Shown here piece by piece: positions 46,960 to 58,578 of a DNA stretch of 64,000 nucleotides. The DNA comes from Tolumonas lignilytica (GTDB lineage: Bacteria; Pseudomonadota; Gammaproteobacteria; Enterobacterales; Aeromonadaceae): assembly GCF_000527035.1 (NCBI RefSeq), contig NZ_AZUK01000001.1:2306001-2370000 (forward strand). The letters run 5' to 3'. The stretch's first letter is position 1, and each line of letters opens with the position of its first letter. The notes beneath the pieces were generated by a model. That model searched no databases. It had not been told where the DNA came from and saw nothing but the letters and a program-made list of their open reading frames with translations. Made by a program: the position numbers and the translations under genes.

Positions 46960-48716
46960 AAGCAAATACTAAAAGAAATAATAAAAAGTACGATACTGGT
47001 GTCGCTCCGTGGCGCTTCGTCCTGCTGCTTGGCTTCATCTTGATTGGCTTTTGCGGATTGGTGGCGCGTACTGCCTGGATACAAGTTATTCAGCCTGACC
47101 GTCTGCGTCAGGAAGGTGATATGCGTTCGTTACGTACAACTGCAGATCCATCCAATCGCGGTATGGTGACTGATCGCAATGGGGAAGAACTGGCCGTTTC
47201 GGTTCCAGTGGAGGCGGTCTGGGCTGACCCGAAAGAAATTCATGATGCCGATGGCTTAAAAAATACCGCAGCGTGGATGGCGTTAGCCGATGTGCTGGGT
47301 CTTGATATGCGCAAATTGACCGCCAGTGTGGCTGATCCTAAACGGCGGTTTGTCTATTTGCAGCGTCAAATTACCCCTTCTGTTGCAGACTATATCTCTA
47401 AATTAAAATTGCCGGGTTTGCATCTGCGTCAGGAAACCCGTCGTTATTATCCAAGCGGTGAAATCAGTGCCCATCTGGTCGGTAATACCAACATTGATGG
47501 TGCAGGGATCGAGGGCATCGAGCGTTCATTTAATGATTGGCTGAGTTCGACTCCTTCTGAGTATAAAATTCGGAAAGATCGGCAGGGACATGTCATCGAG
47601 AACATTGGTGTCGTTAAAGAAGGCAAGAAAGCGAACGACTTGGTGCTGAGTATTGATGAGCGTCTGCAGGCCATTGCCTACCGTTCGTTGAAATACGCAA
47701 CCGAAGTGAACAAAGCGACTTCGGGCTCGTTAGTCTTGCTGGATGTGGCAACCGGCGAAGTATTAGCAATGGTGAATACACCGTCATATAACCCGAATAA
47801 CCGCGAACAGTATGAAAGCTTCCGTGCCCGTAACCGTGCGGTAACAGATACATATGAACCAGGCTCTACGGTAAAACCGATTGTGGCGATGAGTGCGCTG
47901 GAGCATGGTGTTATCAACTGGAAGGAAATTTTGGACACCCGGCCTTTTGCGGTCGGCGGACATATTGTGACTGACAGCCATCATATGGCCTCTGGCGGGT
48001 TATACGATATTCTGCGGTATTCCTCCAATATCGGGATGGCGCATATTGCCATGCGCATGCAACCACAATGGATCACTGGCAAAATGGAAGAGTTCGGCTT
48101 AGGTCAGGAATCTGGAACTGGGCTGATGGGGGAAAGTTCAGGCATGATCCCGATGCGCAGTCGCTGGTCAAATATAGAGCTGGCGACATTAGGTTTCGGA
48201 TATGGTCTGCGTGTCACGCCATTACAACTAGCGGGCGCATATGCGGCGCTAGCCAACAAAGGGATTCGTAAACCGGTTTCTATTCTGAAAGTAGCCCATG
48301 CACCGCAGGGACAACGTATTGTCTCGCCTGAAATTGCTGAGCAAGTCATTCATGCACTGGAAGGGGTGGTGGAAGAAGGCGGTACTGGCGGTAAAGCGGC
48401 TGTACCAGGTTACCGGGTTGCGGGTAAAACAGGGACGGCAAAGGTAGCTACCGCAGGCGGATATGGTAAAGACTACGTGGGTACTTTTGCTGGGTTTGCT
48501 CCGGTTAGTAATCCACGATTTGCTATGGTCGTCATCATTAATGAACCTCATGGTGCGTCCTATTATGGTGGTTCTGTCGCAGGTCCTACTTTTGCTGAAG
48601 TTATGAGCAGTGCTTTGCAGTTATATAATGTGCCGCCTGATGCGTTACCTGATTTAAAAGATGAATCCAACACAGCGCAACGCAGTGAGGGAAAGAAAAA
48701 TGCCACTCGCTCTTGA
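46956..48716 (+). CDS. ftsI: Septal peptidoglycan transpeptidase FtsI (PBP3)
   Basis: Cross-links septal peptidoglycan. The 586 residues have an N-terminal membrane anchor (about 20-38), a pedestal domain, and a transpeptidase domain with nucleophile Ser 304 (EPGSTVKP), the SSNIG second motif and KTGTAK third motif. It is target of beta-lactams by family knowledge. Overlaps ftsL (ATGA) and murE (17 bases). Confidence 0.96.
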   Translation: MKANTKRNNKKYDTGVAPWRFVLLLGFILIGFCGLVARTAWIQVIQPDRLRQEGDMRSLRTTADPSNRGMVTDRNGEELAVSVPVEAVWADPKEIHDADGLKNTAAWMALADVLGLDMRKLTASVADPKRRFVYLQRQITPSVADYISKLKLPGLHLRQETRRYYPSGEISAHLVGNTNIDGAGIEGIERSFNDWLSSTPSEYKIRKDRQGHVIENIGVVKEGKKANDLVLSIDERLQAIAYRSLKYATEVNKATSGSLVLLDVATGEVLAMVNTPSYNPNNREQYESFRARNRAVTDTYEPGSTVKPIVAMSALEHGVINWKEILDTRPFAVGGHIVTDSHHMASGGLYDILRYSSNIGMAHIAMRMQPQWITGKMEEFGLGQESGTGLMGESSGMIPMRSRWSNIELATLGFGYGLRVTPLQLAGAYAALANKGIRKPVSILKVAHAPQGQRIVSPEIAEQVIHALEGVVEEGGTGGKAAVPGYRVAGKTGTAKVATAGGYGKDYVGTFAGFAPVSNPRFAMVVIINEPHGASYYGGSVAGPTFAEVMSSALQLYNVPPDALPDLKDESNTAQRSEGKKNATRS

Positions 48717-50169
48717 TCAGTTGTTATCCGCACTGAACATACAGGCGCCAGCCATTGAGTTGACTGATATTCAACTGGATACCAGATTATTGCAGCCTGG
48801 CTCCTTATTTTTGGCGTTGAAAGGGCATGCAATAGATGGCCGTCAGTTTATGCAACAAGCTGAACAACGTGGGGCAGCGGCTATTTTATTTGATAATTTC
48901 GATGCATTTACGCCACCACAACTGAATATTCCATGCATTCCTGTTCCGGCGCTTGCTGAAAAAATCAGTGAACTCGCTGGCCGGTTTTACAATCATCCGG
49001 CAGAAAAATTGGCCTTGGTGGGCGTAACGGGCACCAATGGTAAAAGTACCAGCACACAATTGATTGCCAACTGGGCTGAACTATTGGGCGAGCGCGCAGG
49101 GATTTTAGGTACGTTAGGGAATGGTTTGTTTGGTCAGTTACAGGCGACAGAGAATACAACCGGTAGTGCCATCTCGATTCAACAAGAATTGGCTCGTTTT
49201 GTCGCCGAAAAAGTGTCTATCGCAGCCATGGAAGTTTCCTCTCATGGTCTGGTGCAGCATCGAGTGTCTGCTTTACAATTTGCAGTTGCCGTTTTCACCA
49301 ATCTGAGCCGTGATCACTTAGACTATCACCATACAATGCAGGCTTATGCCGACGCCAAGCGACTGATTTTCAAACAGGCAGCACCAGAGCATTGTATTTT
49401 GAATGCGGATGATGCAACGGCGCGAAACTGGATAGAACACATGCCGCAATCCGTCGTGTATGCCATTGATCAGCGTTTGCCGGATCATTCAGGTCCATTC
49501 GTTTATGCGTCAGACGTAAAATATCATCCGCACGGTATAACTATCAGCATTCACTCTTCATGGGGAGATGGTGTATTATCTGCGCCCCTGCTCGGGAAGT
49601 TTAATGCATCGAATTTATTGGCAGCGTTGGCGGTGATGTTGGTTTTGCAGTACGACTTTGAGACGCTTTGTCAGACGGCCTCCCGCCTGCAACCAGTAAC
49701 GGGTCGCATGGAGTGTTTTGGTGCTCAGCATCAACCATTAGTCGTGGTTGATTACGCTCATACCCCTGATGGTCTGGAAAAGGCATTACAAGCAGCCAGA
49801 CAGCATTGCCATGGACGCTTATTTTGTTTATTTGGCTGTGGTGGTGATCGCGACAAAGGTAAGCGGCCTCAAATGGCAGCTATTGCAGAGCAATGGGCTG
49901 ATACAGTCATCCTGACCGATGATAATCCTCGCACAGAAGATCCTGCGGCCATTATCGCGGATATGCGTGTTGGTTTGCAAAAACCAGAATCCGTTTATGT
50001 CGAACATTCCCGCACTAAAGCAATTCAATTGGCACTATCTCAGGCTGAGGCTGGCGATATTATTTTGGTCGCGGGTAAAGGCCATGAGGATTATCAGATC
50101 ATCGGTAAAGAAAAACATCATTACAGTGATCGGGAAACCGTGATGCAGTTACTAGGAGCAAGATCGTGA
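48700..50169 (+). CDS. murE: UDP-MurNAc-tripeptide ligase MurE (meso-DAP adding)
   Basis: Adds meso-diaminopimelate to UDP-MurNAc-L-Ala-D-Glu. I chose ATG 48700 (MPLALDQLL), with GAGGG eight bases upstream, rather than the frame opening at 48661. The 489 residues carry the ATP loop VTGTNGKSTS and the DNPRTEDP motif, whose DNPR selects meso-DAP over Lys. Overlaps the end of ftsI. Confidence 0.95.
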   Translation: MPLALDQLLSALNIQAPAIELTDIQLDTRLLQPGSLFLALKGHAIDGRQFMQQAEQRGAAAILFDNFDAFTPPQLNIPCIPVPALAEKISELAGRFYNHPAEKLALVGVTGTNGKSTSTQLIANWAELLGERAGILGTLGNGLFGQLQATENTTGSAISIQQELARFVAEKVSIAAMEVSSHGLVQHRVSALQFAVAVFTNLSRDHLDYHHTMQAYADAKRLIFKQAAPEHCILNADDATARNWIEHMPQSVVYAIDQRLPDHSGPFVYASDVKYHPHGITISIHSSWGDGVLSAPLLGKFNASNLLAALAVMLVLQYDFETLCQTASRLQPVTGRMECFGAQHQPLVVVDYAHTPDGLEKALQAARQHCHGRLFCLFGCGGDRDKGKRPQMAAIAEQWADTVILTDDNPRTEDPAAIIADMRVGLQKPESVYVEHSRTKAIQLALSQAEAGDIILVAGKGHEDYQIIGKEKHHYSDRETVMQLLGARS

Positions 50170-51539
50170 TACCAATTTCATTGGCACAAATCGCTGAAGT
50201 AACTGATGGACAGTTACTGAATTGTCAGGATGCTAACCAGATCATTCAGTTAGTTAGCACGGATACACGCACGGTGACTGCGGGTGCTTTGTTTCTGGCG
50301 TTGCAAGGCGAGCGGTTTGATGCTCATCAGTTTGTTGAGCAGGCTGTTGCTCAGGGTGCGGTTGCTTTAGTTGTCTCCCGGTTGATCCCCGCTCTTGATG
50401 TTCCGCAAATATTGGTTGCCGACACCCGCATTGCGCTTGGGCAGATTGGTGCCTGGGTGCGTGAACAGCTTGATCTACAGATTGTGGCCATTACCGGTAG
50501 CTGCGGTAAGACGACGTTAAAAGAGATGTGCGCAGCTATTTTGCAACAGGTCGCGCCTGTCTTGGCGACACAAGGCAATTTGAATAATGAAATTGGCGTC
50601 CCTCAAACCTTGCTGCGCTTAACGCCTAACGAACGTTATGCCGTAGTAGAGCTTGGCGCTAACCATCCTGGCGAAATAGCCTGGACGACTTCCCTGGTCA
50701 GACCCGATGTCGCTGTCATTAATAACGTGGCAGCAGCACATTTGGCGGGCTTTGGCTCATTACAAGGGGTGGCTGTTGCTAAAACAGAAATCTTTTCTGG
50801 CCTATCTGCGCAGGGTACTGCGGTTATCAATGCTGACAGCGAATTCTTTAATTGGTGGCGTGAAATCCTGACTGTAAAAACACTCAGTTTTGGTGTTGGA
50901 AATTCAAAAGCGGATTTTCATGCAGAAAATATTAAACAGAATGAACAAGGTGTTGCCAGTTTCACTATGGTAACGCCGCAAGGTCGGATCGACCTTCAAC
51001 TGCCACTCCCTGGGCTACATAATGTCAGTAATGCGCTGGCTGCAGCGGCTGTGTCCACCGCTTTTGGCTTGTCGTTGACTCAGATTAAATCTGGTTTAGA
51101 CAATATGCGCCCAGTTAAAGGGCGGTTTTGTGTTCAGAAGTTATCCGATGATTTGACACTGATTGACGATACCTACAATGCCAGCGTGCAGTCGGTTATG
51201 GCTGCCATTGATACATTGGCGGTGATGCCCGGTTATAGGGTGCTTGCCTTTGGCGATATGGGCGAGTTAGGGTCTGATGCGGCAGAGTTGCACCGCCAAA
51301 TTGGTGAACACGCGCGTTTGAAACAGCTGGATGCCGTTTTAACTGTCGGTGAATTGTCGCGTCATACTGCAGAGGCTGCCGCGGGGCAACATTTTGTTGA
51401 TAAACCAAGTTTGTATCAGGCGTTGCATCAACTAATGCAACACCAACGACCGATGACTATTCTCGCCAAGGGTGCACGTAGTGCTCGTATGGAAGAGGTA
51501 GTCGCTTTTGTAAAATCCTGTGAGGAACAAACATGTTAG
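50166..51539 (+). CDS. murF: UDP-MurNAc-tripeptide D-Ala-D-Ala ligase MurF
   Basis: Adds D-Ala-D-Ala to complete UDP-MurNAc-pentapeptide. The start is GTG with AGGAGC upstream, overlapping murE by 4 bases. The 457 residues carry the ATP loop [13 protein letters not shown], the [12 protein letters not shown] motif and the [11 protein letters not shown] region of MurF. Overlaps mraY by 7 bases. Confidence 0.95.
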   Translation: MIPISLAQIAEVTDGQLLNCQDANQIIQLVSTDTRTVTAGALFLALQGERFDAHQFVEQAVAQGAVALVVSRLIPALDVPQILVADTRIALGQIGAWVREQLDLQIVAITGSCGKTTLKEMCAAILQQVAPVLATQGNLNNEIGVPQTLLRLTPNERYAVVELGANHPGEIAWTTSLVRPDVAVINNVAAAHLAGFGSLQGVAVAKTEIFSGLSAQGTAVINADSEFFNWWREILTVKTLSFGVGNSKADFHAENIKQNEQGVASFTMVTPQGRIDLQLPLPGLHNVSNALAAAAVSTAFGLSLTQIKSGLDNMRPVKGRFCVQKLSDDLTLIDDTYNASVQSVMAAIDTLAVMPGYRVLAFGDMGELGSDAAELHRQIGEHARLKQLDAVLTVGELSRHTAEAAAGQHFVDKPSLYQALHQLMQHQRPMTILAKGARSARMEEVVAFVKSCEEQTC

Positions 51540-52615
51540 TATGGTTGGCGGAGTTGTTATCGCCCCATTTTTCCCTTTTCCATGTGGTCTCTTATCTGAC
51601 CTTCCGGGCGATTATGTCCATTTTAACTGGATTAGGCTTTGCACTCTGGATGGGGCCACGCCTGATCCGTCGTCTGCAACTGTTGCAGATTGGACAAGTT
51701 GTCCGTAACGATGGTCCTGAATCACATTTTAGTAAGGCAGGAACCCCAACAATGGGGGGGATCATGATCCTGCTGTCGATATTCTCGTCTGTCATTCTTT
51801 GGGCTCGCCTGAGTAATCCTTATGTCTGGGTTGTTCTCTTTGTCTTAGTGAGTTTTGGCACGATCGGTTTTATCGATGATTACAGAAAAGTCATTCGTAA
51901 AAATCCGGACGGTTTGATTGCCCGCTGGAAATATTTCTGGCAATCCGCCTCCGCATTGCTGGTGGCTTTTTTCCTGTATGCAACCGCGACGACAGATTCA
52001 CAAACAACCCTGGTGGTGCCTTTTTTCAAAGAAGTGATGCCACAGCTTGGGATCATGTTTATTTTAATGACTTATTTTGTCATCGTCGGTGCATCTAATG
52101 CGGTCAATTTGACCGATGGTCTGGATGGATTGGCGATCATGCCTACCGTCATGGTCGCGGCTGGTTTTGCATTAATTGCCTGGGCAACCGGGAACTACAA
52201 TTTTGCCACTTATCTGCATATTCCCTATGTGGCTAATGCCTCTGAGCTCATGGTGATCTGTACCGCCATTATTGGCGCTGGTTTAGGTTTTCTATGGTTT
52301 AACACGTATCCGGCTCAAGTGTTCATGGGGGATGTTGGTTCTCTGGCACTGGGTGCCATTCTGGGTGTGATTTCCGTTCTGGTGCGACAAGAATTTCTGT
52401 TGTTCATCATGGGTGGTGTGTTTGTCATGGAGACAATGTCGGTCATTCTGCAGGTTGGCTCGTATAAATTACGCGGGCAGCGAATTTTCCGCATGGCACC
52501 TATTCATCATCACTATGAATTAAAAGGCTGGCCTGAACCACGTGTGATTGTGCGTTTTTGGATCATTACATTGGTGCTGGTGTTACTGGGTCTGGTCACC
52601 CTGAAACTGAGGTAA
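51533..52615 (+). CDS. mraY: Phospho-MurNAc-pentapeptide translocase MraY
   Basis: Inner membrane enzyme that makes lipid I from UDP-MurNAc-pentapeptide and undecaprenyl phosphate. The 360 residues have about ten membrane helices and the family motifs [25 protein letters not shown] (catalytic Asp pair), [13 protein letters not shown] and [13 protein letters not shown]. Very close to E. coli MraY along its length. Confidence 0.97.
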   Translation: MLVWLAELLSPHFSLFHVVSYLTFRAIMSILTGLGFALWMGPRLIRRLQLLQIGQVVRNDGPESHFSKAGTPTMGGIMILLSIFSSVILWARLSNPYVWVVLFVLVSFGTIGFIDDYRKVIRKNPDGLIARWKYFWQSASALLVAFFLYATATTDSQTTLVVPFFKEVMPQLGIMFILMTYFVIVGASNAVNLTDGLDGLAIMPTVMVAAGFALIAWATGNYNFATYLHIPYVANASELMVICTAIIGAGLGFLWFNTYPAQVFMGDVGSLALGAILGVISVLVRQEFLLFIMGGVFVMETMSVILQVGSYKLRGQRIFRMAPIHHHYELKGWPEPRVIVRFWIITLVLVLLGLVTLKLR

Positions 52616-52622
52616 TTACGGA

Positions 52623-53915
52623 ATGAAGCAGGTTGTCATTATCGGATTGGGCAAAACAGGGCTTTCGTGTGTCAATTATTTTCGCCAACGCGGTATTACC
52701 CCGCTGGTGATGGATACACGGAATAATCCGCCAGGAAAAGAGTCGCTGCCCACTGATTGTCGCCTGCTTACCGGGCCGTTAGATACAGAAGTTTTATTAT
52801 CAGCATCACTGATTGTGGCTAGCCCAGGTATTGCGCTGTCAACACCAGCATTACAGGCTGCCCAAGCGGCTGGAATTGAAATCGTCGGCGATATTGAGTT
52901 GTTTGCTCGTGAAGCGAAAGCGCCGATTGTTGCCATCACGGGTTCTAACGGTAAAAGTACGGTCACATCATTAGTTGGTCTGATGGCAAAAGAGGCCGGT
53001 TATAACGTGGGGGTTGGTGGCAATATTGGGACTCCGGCGCTCGATTTATTACTGGAGCCTGCTGATTTATATGTCTTGGAACTATCCAGCTTTCAATTGG
53101 AAACAACCTCATCATTGCAACCTGCAGCCGCAGTGATTCTTAATCTGAGCGAAGATCATTTGGATCGTTACGATGGTATGGCAGGTTATCTGGCAGCCAA
53201 ACAACGTATCTTTAATCATGCCAAACACATTGTTGTGAATCGTGATGATACGGCGACATTACCGCCTCTGATGTCTTACTGGCAAAGTTTTGGTCTCAAC
53301 AGTACTGCTTATGGTCGAATTCAATGTGATGATGAGTGGTGGTTAAGCATTCATTCCAAACCTGTACTTCCGGTATCTGCACTGCATATTGTTGGTGTAC
53401 ATAACCAGATGAATGCGCTGGCCGCTATGGCATTAGCGGATGCGGTAGGTATTCCGCAGTCAGCACAACTGGCTGTATTGCGATCATTTACCGGATTGGC
53501 CCATCGTTGTCAGTTTGTACGTGACGTCAATGGCGTTCGTTGGATCGATGATTCAAAGGCAACGAATGTGGGTTCTACATTAGCGGCAGTCGCTGGAGTT
53601 GGCGAAAGTGTACAAGGTCGTCTGTGGCTATTGGCAGGAGGACAAGGGAAAGGGCAGGATTTTTCCCCGTTACAACCTTTATTGGCCAGCCAAATTTATC
53701 GCATGGTCTGTTTTGGCCAGGATGCAGATATCCTGATGTCTCTCGCGGAGAATACCCAACGTGCTGCTAATTTAGAGGATGCAGTTCATGCTGTGGCGGC
53801 AGAAGCACAAGAGGGTGACTGGGTATTGCTGGCTCCTGCATGTGCCAGTCTGGATCAGTTTCGGAGTTTTGAGCATCGTGGTCAATACTTTGCTAACTTG
53901 GTGAATGCGTTATGA
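52623..53915 (+). CDS. murD: UDP-MurNAc-L-alanine:D-glutamate ligase MurD
   Basis: Adds D-Glu to UDP-MurNAc-L-Ala. The 430 residues have an N-terminal Rossmann domain ([15 protein letters not shown]), the ATP loop [32 protein letters not shown] and the C-terminal [13 protein letters not shown]. Overlaps ftsW by 4 bases. Confidence 0.96.
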   Translation: MKQVVIIGLGKTGLSCVNYFRQRGITPLVMDTRNNPPGKESLPTDCRLLTGPLDTEVLLSASLIVASPGIALSTPALQAAQAAGIEIVGDIELFAREAKAPIVAITGSNGKSTVTSLVGLMAKEAGYNVGVGGNIGTPALDLLLEPADLYVLELSSFQLETTSSLQPAAAVILNLSEDHLDRYDGMAGYLAAKQRIFNHAKHIVVNRDDTATLPPLMSYWQSFGLNSTAYGRIQCDDEWWLSIHSKPVLPVSALHIVGVHNQMNALAAMALADAVGIPQSAQLAVLRSFTGLAHRCQFVRDVNGVRWIDDSKATNVGSTLAAVAGVGESVQGRLWLLAGGQGKGQDFSPLQPLLASQIYRMVCFGQDADILMSLAENTQRAANLEDAVHAVAAEAQEGDWVLLAPACASLDQFRSFEHRGQYFANLVNAL

Positions 53916-55090
53916 CGGGGGTCTTCAACACAGTTATCAAAGCTGTATGGCGTTGGTTTGTGCCTGAACGTCCGTCTTTTTATGATCGCAGCCTCTTGGC
54001 ATTGATGTTTTCACTGATGGCGATTGGTTTGATGATGGTTGCCTCGGCTTCAATTAAAGAAGGGCCCGGTGGTGACATGTTTTATTTTACCAAGCGTCAT
54101 TTGATTTTCTTGGTTATCTGTATTGTGCTAGGCGTTGCTACTCTTTATGTGCCCATTGAACGTTGGAAGGAATGGAGCGGTCGTTTACTGATTGGAGCAT
54201 TAAGTCTTTTATTTGCAGTATTGGCAGTCGGCCGTACAGTCAACGGTGCTAAACGCTGGATTGGGTTTGGTTTTTTTAACATTCAACCAGCTGAACTGGC
54301 CAAGCTGGCTCTCATTGCCTTTATTGCCAGTTATCTGGTTCGTCGCAGTGATGAAGTACGCGGAAATCTTATCGGATTTATCAAGCCGTTGGCGGTGGTT
54401 TTTCTGTTAGCCATCATGTTGTTGGCGCAACCTGATCTGGGATCGGTGATCGTATTATTCGTTTGTACTTTTGGTTTGTTGTTTATTGGTGGTGCCAAGG
54501 TTGTCCAGTTCATCGCTATCATTGCAGCCGGGATTGTTGCATTAGTCGGGCTGGTGGTCTTTGAACCCTACCGTATGCGACGCGTGACATCATTTCTTGA
54601 CCCTTGGGCTGATCCATTCGGCAGTGGTTATCAGCTCACGCAATCTTTGATGGCATTTGGTCGCGGCGGTTTTTGGGGGCAGGGGCTTGGTAATTCAGTT
54701 CAGAAACTGTCCTATTTGCCAGAAGCGCATACAGACTTTGTGTTTGCCATCCTGGGTGAAGAATTGGGTTATTTTGGTGTGTTGGTGGTGTTGCTTCTTC
54801 AATTATTACTGGCAATGAAGGCACTGCAGATTGGGCGAATGGCATTGTTACGTAATAAGTTTTTTGAGGGTTATTTTGCCTGTGGCATTGGTATCTGGTT
54901 CAGTTTTCAGACAGTTGTTAACGTGGGTGCAGCCGCAGGTATGCTGCCGACAAAAGGGCTAACATTACCTTTAGTCAGTTATGGTGGTTCCAGTTTGATT
55001 GCAATCACGATGGCTGTGGCCATTTTATTGCGTATTGATTTTGAACGTCGACTCGATACCAGTCATGTCATTCAGCGGGAGGCCGCATGA
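53912..55090 (+). CDS. ftsW: Septal peptidoglycan glycosyltransferase FtsW
   Basis: SEDS-family membrane polymerase that works with FtsI at the septum. The 392 residues have ten membrane helices. Marks: [30 protein letters not shown], the catalytic Asp region QPDLGSV, and [11 protein letters not shown] near the end. Overlaps murD and murG by 4 bases each. Confidence 0.95.
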   Translation: MTGVFNTVIKAVWRWFVPERPSFYDRSLLALMFSLMAIGLMMVASASIKEGPGGDMFYFTKRHLIFLVICIVLGVATLYVPIERWKEWSGRLLIGALSLLFAVLAVGRTVNGAKRWIGFGFFNIQPAELAKLALIAFIASYLVRRSDEVRGNLIGFIKPLAVVFLLAIMLLAQPDLGSVIVLFVCTFGLLFIGGAKVVQFIAIIAAGIVALVGLVVFEPYRMRRVTSFLDPWADPFGSGYQLTQSLMAFGRGGFWGQGLGNSVQKLSYLPEAHTDFVFAILGEELGYFGVLVVLLLQLLLAMKALQIGRMALLRNKFFEGYFACGIGIWFSFQTVVNVGAAAGMLPTKGLTLPLVSYGGSSLIAITMAVAILLRIDFERRLDTSHVIQREAA

Positions 55091-56154
55091 GTCGCAGCAT
55101 TGTGATCATGGCGGGGGGCACTGGAGGCCATGTTTTTCCCGGTTTGGCAGTCGCACATCGCCTGCAAAATGAGGGGTGGAATATTCATTGGTTGGGAACA
55201 CCGGATCGCATGGAAGCAACGTTAGTTCCAGCAAATGGTTTCCCGATAGAATTCATCAATATCCGGGGATTACGTAATCACGGTATTGTTCGTAAATTAT
55301 TGGCTCCTTTTCAAATTGCTAAAGCAGTGTTGCAAGCACTCCTGATCTTACGTCGTCTCCGGCCAGATATCGTATTGGGTATGGGTGGATATGCAGCTGG
55401 CCCAGGTGGTGTAGCAGCAAAATTGTTAGGTATTCCTCTTGTCTTGCATGAACAGAATGCGGCAGCCGGTTTGACAAACCGTCTCTTGGCCAAAATTGCA
55501 ACACGTATTCTGATGGGGTTCGCTGGCGCATTCCCAACCACCAAACGTTCACGTGTCGTGGGTAATCCCGTGCGCGATGAGTTTCTGTCGTTGGCTCAAA
55601 AGCCACTAAAACATTACGACAGCAGTAACCCGTTAAAAATACTGATCGTGGGGGGGAGTTTGGGCGCTCGACCGCTCAATCAAATCGTTCCCCATGCACT
55701 GGCTAAATTAAACAATATTGATATCCGGCATCAATCAGGTAAAGGTAATGCCGAACTTGTTGGTGATTTATATCAATCGCTGGGTATCTCAACTGTTGCC
55801 GTGACTGAATTTATTTCAGATATGGCTGCTGCGTATGACTGGGCCGATTTATTGATTTGTCGTGCGGGCGCTTTAACGGTGGCCGAAGTGGCGGCTGTTG
55901 GGGTTCCCGCGATTTTTGTGCCGCTTCCACATGCAGTCGATGATCATCAAACCAAAAATGCAGAAAGCTTAACGACACGAGGCGCTGCGGTACTGATGCC
56001 GCAAAAAGAAATGTCAGTCGATACATTGTCAGAATTGATCGCCCGTTGGCAGACTGATCCTAAACAGCTACAAAAGATGGCTCAGCTTTCCCGATCTGCA
56101 GCAATTCTTGATGCGACTGATCGTGTTGTAAGTGAATGCAAGGCACTAATTTAA
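55087..56154 (+). CDS. murG: Lipid II synthase MurG
   Basis: Peripheral membrane glycosyltransferase that adds GlcNAc to lipid I. The 355 residues have a GT-B fold with the Gly-rich loops [14 protein letters not shown] and [20 protein letters not shown], and the UDP-GlcNAc site [21 protein letters not shown]. Translationally coupled to ftsW. Confidence 0.96.
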   Translation: MSRSIVIMAGGTGGHVFPGLAVAHRLQNEGWNIHWLGTPDRMEATLVPANGFPIEFINIRGLRNHGIVRKLLAPFQIAKAVLQALLILRRLRPDIVLGMGGYAAGPGGVAAKLLGIPLVLHEQNAAAGLTNRLLAKIATRILMGFAGAFPTTKRSRVVGNPVRDEFLSLAQKPLKHYDSSNPLKILIVGGSLGARPLNQIVPHALAKLNNIDIRHQSGKGNAELVGDLYQSLGISTVAVTEFISDMAAAYDWADLLICRAGALTVAEVAAVGVPAIFVPLPHAVDDHQTKNAESLTTRGAAVLMPQKEMSVDTLSELIARWQTDPKQLQKMAQLSRSAAILDATDRVVSECKALI

Positions 56155-56173
56155 TTAAGAGAACCGAACGTAA

Positions 56174-57622
56174 ATGACAAAGGTTGAGTTAGCCAAATTA
56201 AGAACCATGATCCCGGAAATGCGTCGTGTACGCCGAATTCATTTTATTGGTATCGGTGGCGCGGGAATGGGCGGCATTGCGGAAGTTCTGGCTAATGAAG
56301 GCTATCAAATCAGTGGTTCAGATATTGCCAGTAACCGGGTGACTGAGCATCTGGAATCACTGGGTGCTGATATTCAGATTGGGCATAAATCGGAAAATGT
56401 ACATGGTGCGAGCGTAGTGGTTGTATCTACCGCGATCCATGGGGACAATCCTGAAATTATTGCTGCGCGCGAAATGCGGATCCCTGTGGTGCGTCGTGCT
56501 GAAATGCTGGCTGAATTGATGCGCTACCGTCACGGTATTGCCATCGCCGGTACTCATGGCAAAACAACGACAACCAGCCTTATCGCCAGTATTTATGCGC
56601 AAGCCGGTGCTGACCCTACCTTCGTCATTGGTGGTTTGCTGAATAGTGCAGGCACTAACGCCCGTCTAGGAACCAGTCGTTACCTGATTGCAGAAGCAGA
56701 TGAAAGTGATGCTTCTTTCCTGCATTTACAACCGATGGTGGCCATTGTGACCAACATCGAAGCCGACCACATGGATACGTATGGTGGCGACTTCGCTAAA
56801 TTACGTGCCACATTCCTTGAGTTTCTGCATAACTTACCCTTTTACGGGCTGGCAGTGGTTTGTATCGATGACCCGGTCATTCGTGGTTTACTGGCCGAGA
56901 TCGGACGCTCCACTATTACCTACGGATATAGTGATGATGCTGATGTCCAAGTGCAGGAATTTGTTCAGGAGGGGAGCCAGAGCCGTTTTCAACTCCGGTT
57001 ACAAGATGGATCAATATTACCATTGAGTCTTAATTTGCCTGGACGCCACAATGCATTGAATGCTGCAGCGGCTGTTGCGGTAGCACTGGAAGACTGTATT
57101 TCAACAGCGGCAATTACTGATGCGTTAGCGCAGTTTGCTGGTGTGGGGCGTCGTTTCCAACAATACGGTGAATTTGAGACCGGAGCTGGTAAAGCGTTGC
57201 TGTTAGATGATTACGGTCATCATCCGACAGAGGTACGAGCCACGCTTGCCTCTGCTCGTGCTGCTTGGCCAGATCGTCGTTTAGTAATGATTTTTCAACC
57301 TCACCGCTATACCCGTACACGTGATCTTTATGACGATTTTGCTGAAGTACTGGCAAAAGTAGATGTCCTGATCATGCTGGATGTCTATTCGGCAGGAGAG
57401 GAGGCCATTCCTGGTGCTGATGGTCGTAGTTTATGTCGTTCTATCCGTCAGCGTGGTGTGGTTGACCCTATCTTTGTGGCGACGCCAGGCGAAGTTCCGG
57501 CGGTATTGGCTGAGGTATTAAAAGATGGCGATGTTGTTCTGACACAGGGTGCTGGTAACATTGGTCAGCTTTCCCGTAAGCTAGCTGAGTTGAAACTGAA
57601 CATTAATATGATGAAACAGTAA
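56174..57622 (+). CDS. murC: UDP-MurNAc:L-alanine ligase MurC
   Basis: Adds L-Ala to UDP-MurNAc, the first peptide step. The 482 residues have the N-terminal loop [15 protein letters not shown], the ATP loop [22 protein letters not shown], and [10 protein letters not shown] near 348. In E. coli ddlB follows; here a 119-base gap with a promoter follows instead. Confidence 0.96.
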   Translation: MTKVELAKLRTMIPEMRRVRRIHFIGIGGAGMGGIAEVLANEGYQISGSDIASNRVTEHLESLGADIQIGHKSENVHGASVVVVSTAIHGDNPEIIAAREMRIPVVRRAEMLAELMRYRHGIAIAGTHGKTTTTSLIASIYAQAGADPTFVIGGLLNSAGTNARLGTSRYLIAEADESDASFLHLQPMVAIVTNIEADHMDTYGGDFAKLRATFLEFLHNLPFYGLAVVCIDDPVIRGLLAEIGRSTITYGYSDDADVQVQEFVQEGSQSRFQLRLQDGSILPLSLNLPGRHNALNAAAAVAVALEDCISTAAITDALAQFAGVGRRFQQYGEFETGAGKALLLDDYGHHPTEVRATLASARAAWPDRRLVMIFQPHRYTRTRDLYDDFAEVLAKVDVLIMLDVYSAGEEAIPGADGRSLCRSIRQRGVVDPIFVATPGEVPAVLAEVLKDGDVVLTQGAGNIGQLSRKLAELKLNINMMKQ

Positions 57623-57672
57623 ATTAATCAAATTTACTGATAAAAATGGGGTTGAATAAGTCCCAAACAGTT

Positions 57673-57700
57673 TTGACCGATCTTGGCGTACCGCTATAAT
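57673..57700 (+). promoter_or_regulatory. Near-consensus sigma70 promoter before ftsQ
   Basis: TTGACC (57673-57678), a 16-base spacer and a perfect TATAAT (57695-57700) in the murC-ftsQ gap. It is the strongest-looking promoter in the window and should add transcription of ftsQ-ftsA-ftsZ. Confidence 0.75.
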
Positions 57701-57741
57701 GCGGCGTCAACCTGAATGTGAATATTGGCTAAGGTGAAGAT

Positions 57742-58578
57742 GTGCGACAGGCGCGATTAACCTCCGATGGGCAGGATTCAGCGCCAGTTGGAGGTCGCAG
57801 GCAAAATACGGAAACAACAACACGTACCCGGGGTGAGTTTTTATTTGGGATCGTGTTTTTTGTTTCGGTGGTGATTGGTTTGTGGTCAACCGCGACAGAT
57901 ATACGTCGTTGGTTATTTGATGAAGATAAAATTCCGGTAAGCGGTTTAGTGGTACAGGGCGATCTTGAGTATGTCAATACTGAGGAAATTCGCAAAGTCT
58001 TGGCAACTAACCCACAGACCAACAACTTTTTTAAGTTGGATGTGAATCAACTACAAAAAGAAGTTGAATCATTACCGTGGGTTTATCAGTCATCGATACG
58101 CAAACGTTGGCCTGCACTGTTATATGTGTACATTGTAGAACAAACTCCCTGTGCACTTTGGGGAGATGACAGATTGCTCAGTATTCGTGGTGCGATTTTT
58201 AAGGCGCCGCGAGATAGGCTGAAAAAGACGCTGGTTCAGCTTTATGGACCAGATGACATGGCCGGAAAAATTTGGGATCAATACCAGCAATTCGAAAGAT
58301 TGCTGGCATTAAATGGATACCACGTGACGGCAGTGCGAATGACTAACCGTCATTCGTGGGAGATTAAGCTGGCATCAGGACTGAAATTGATCCTCGGTCG
58401 AAATGATATGCTGGTGAAATTACAACAATTTATTGATGTCTACCCAAAATTGGACAATAGAGAAGCGATCGATTACATCGATCTTCGCTATGACACTGGT
58501 GTAGCTGTCGGCTGGAAACAACAAGAAGGGAGTGGTGATGACCAAAACCCCAGACAGAAATCTGATAGTCGGACTTGA
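57742..58578 (+). CDS. ftsQ: Cell division protein FtsQ
   Basis: Bitopic membrane protein of the divisome that binds FtsL and FtsB. The GTG start has AAGG upstream. The 278 residues have a charged cytoplasmic tail, a membrane helix (about 35-50), a POTRA domain (VSGLVVQGDLEYVNTEEIRK, LPWVYQSSIRKRWPALL) and the beta domain with VRMTNRHSWEIKL. The C-terminus (GWKQQEGSGDD and beyond) overlaps ftsA by 41 bases. Confidence 0.93.
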   Translation: MRQARLTSDGQDSAPVGGRRQNTETTTRTRGEFLFGIVFFVSVVIGLWSTATDIRRWLFDEDKIPVSGLVVQGDLEYVNTEEIRKVLATNPQTNNFFKLDVNQLQKEVESLPWVYQSSIRKRWPALLYVYIVEQTPCALWGDDRLLSIRGAIFKAPRDRLKKTLVQLYGPDDMAGKIWDQYQQFERLLALNGYHVTAVRMTNRHSWEIKLASGLKLILGRNDMLVKLQQFIDVYPKLDNREAIDYIDLRYDTGVAVGWKQQEGSGDDQNPRQKSDSRT

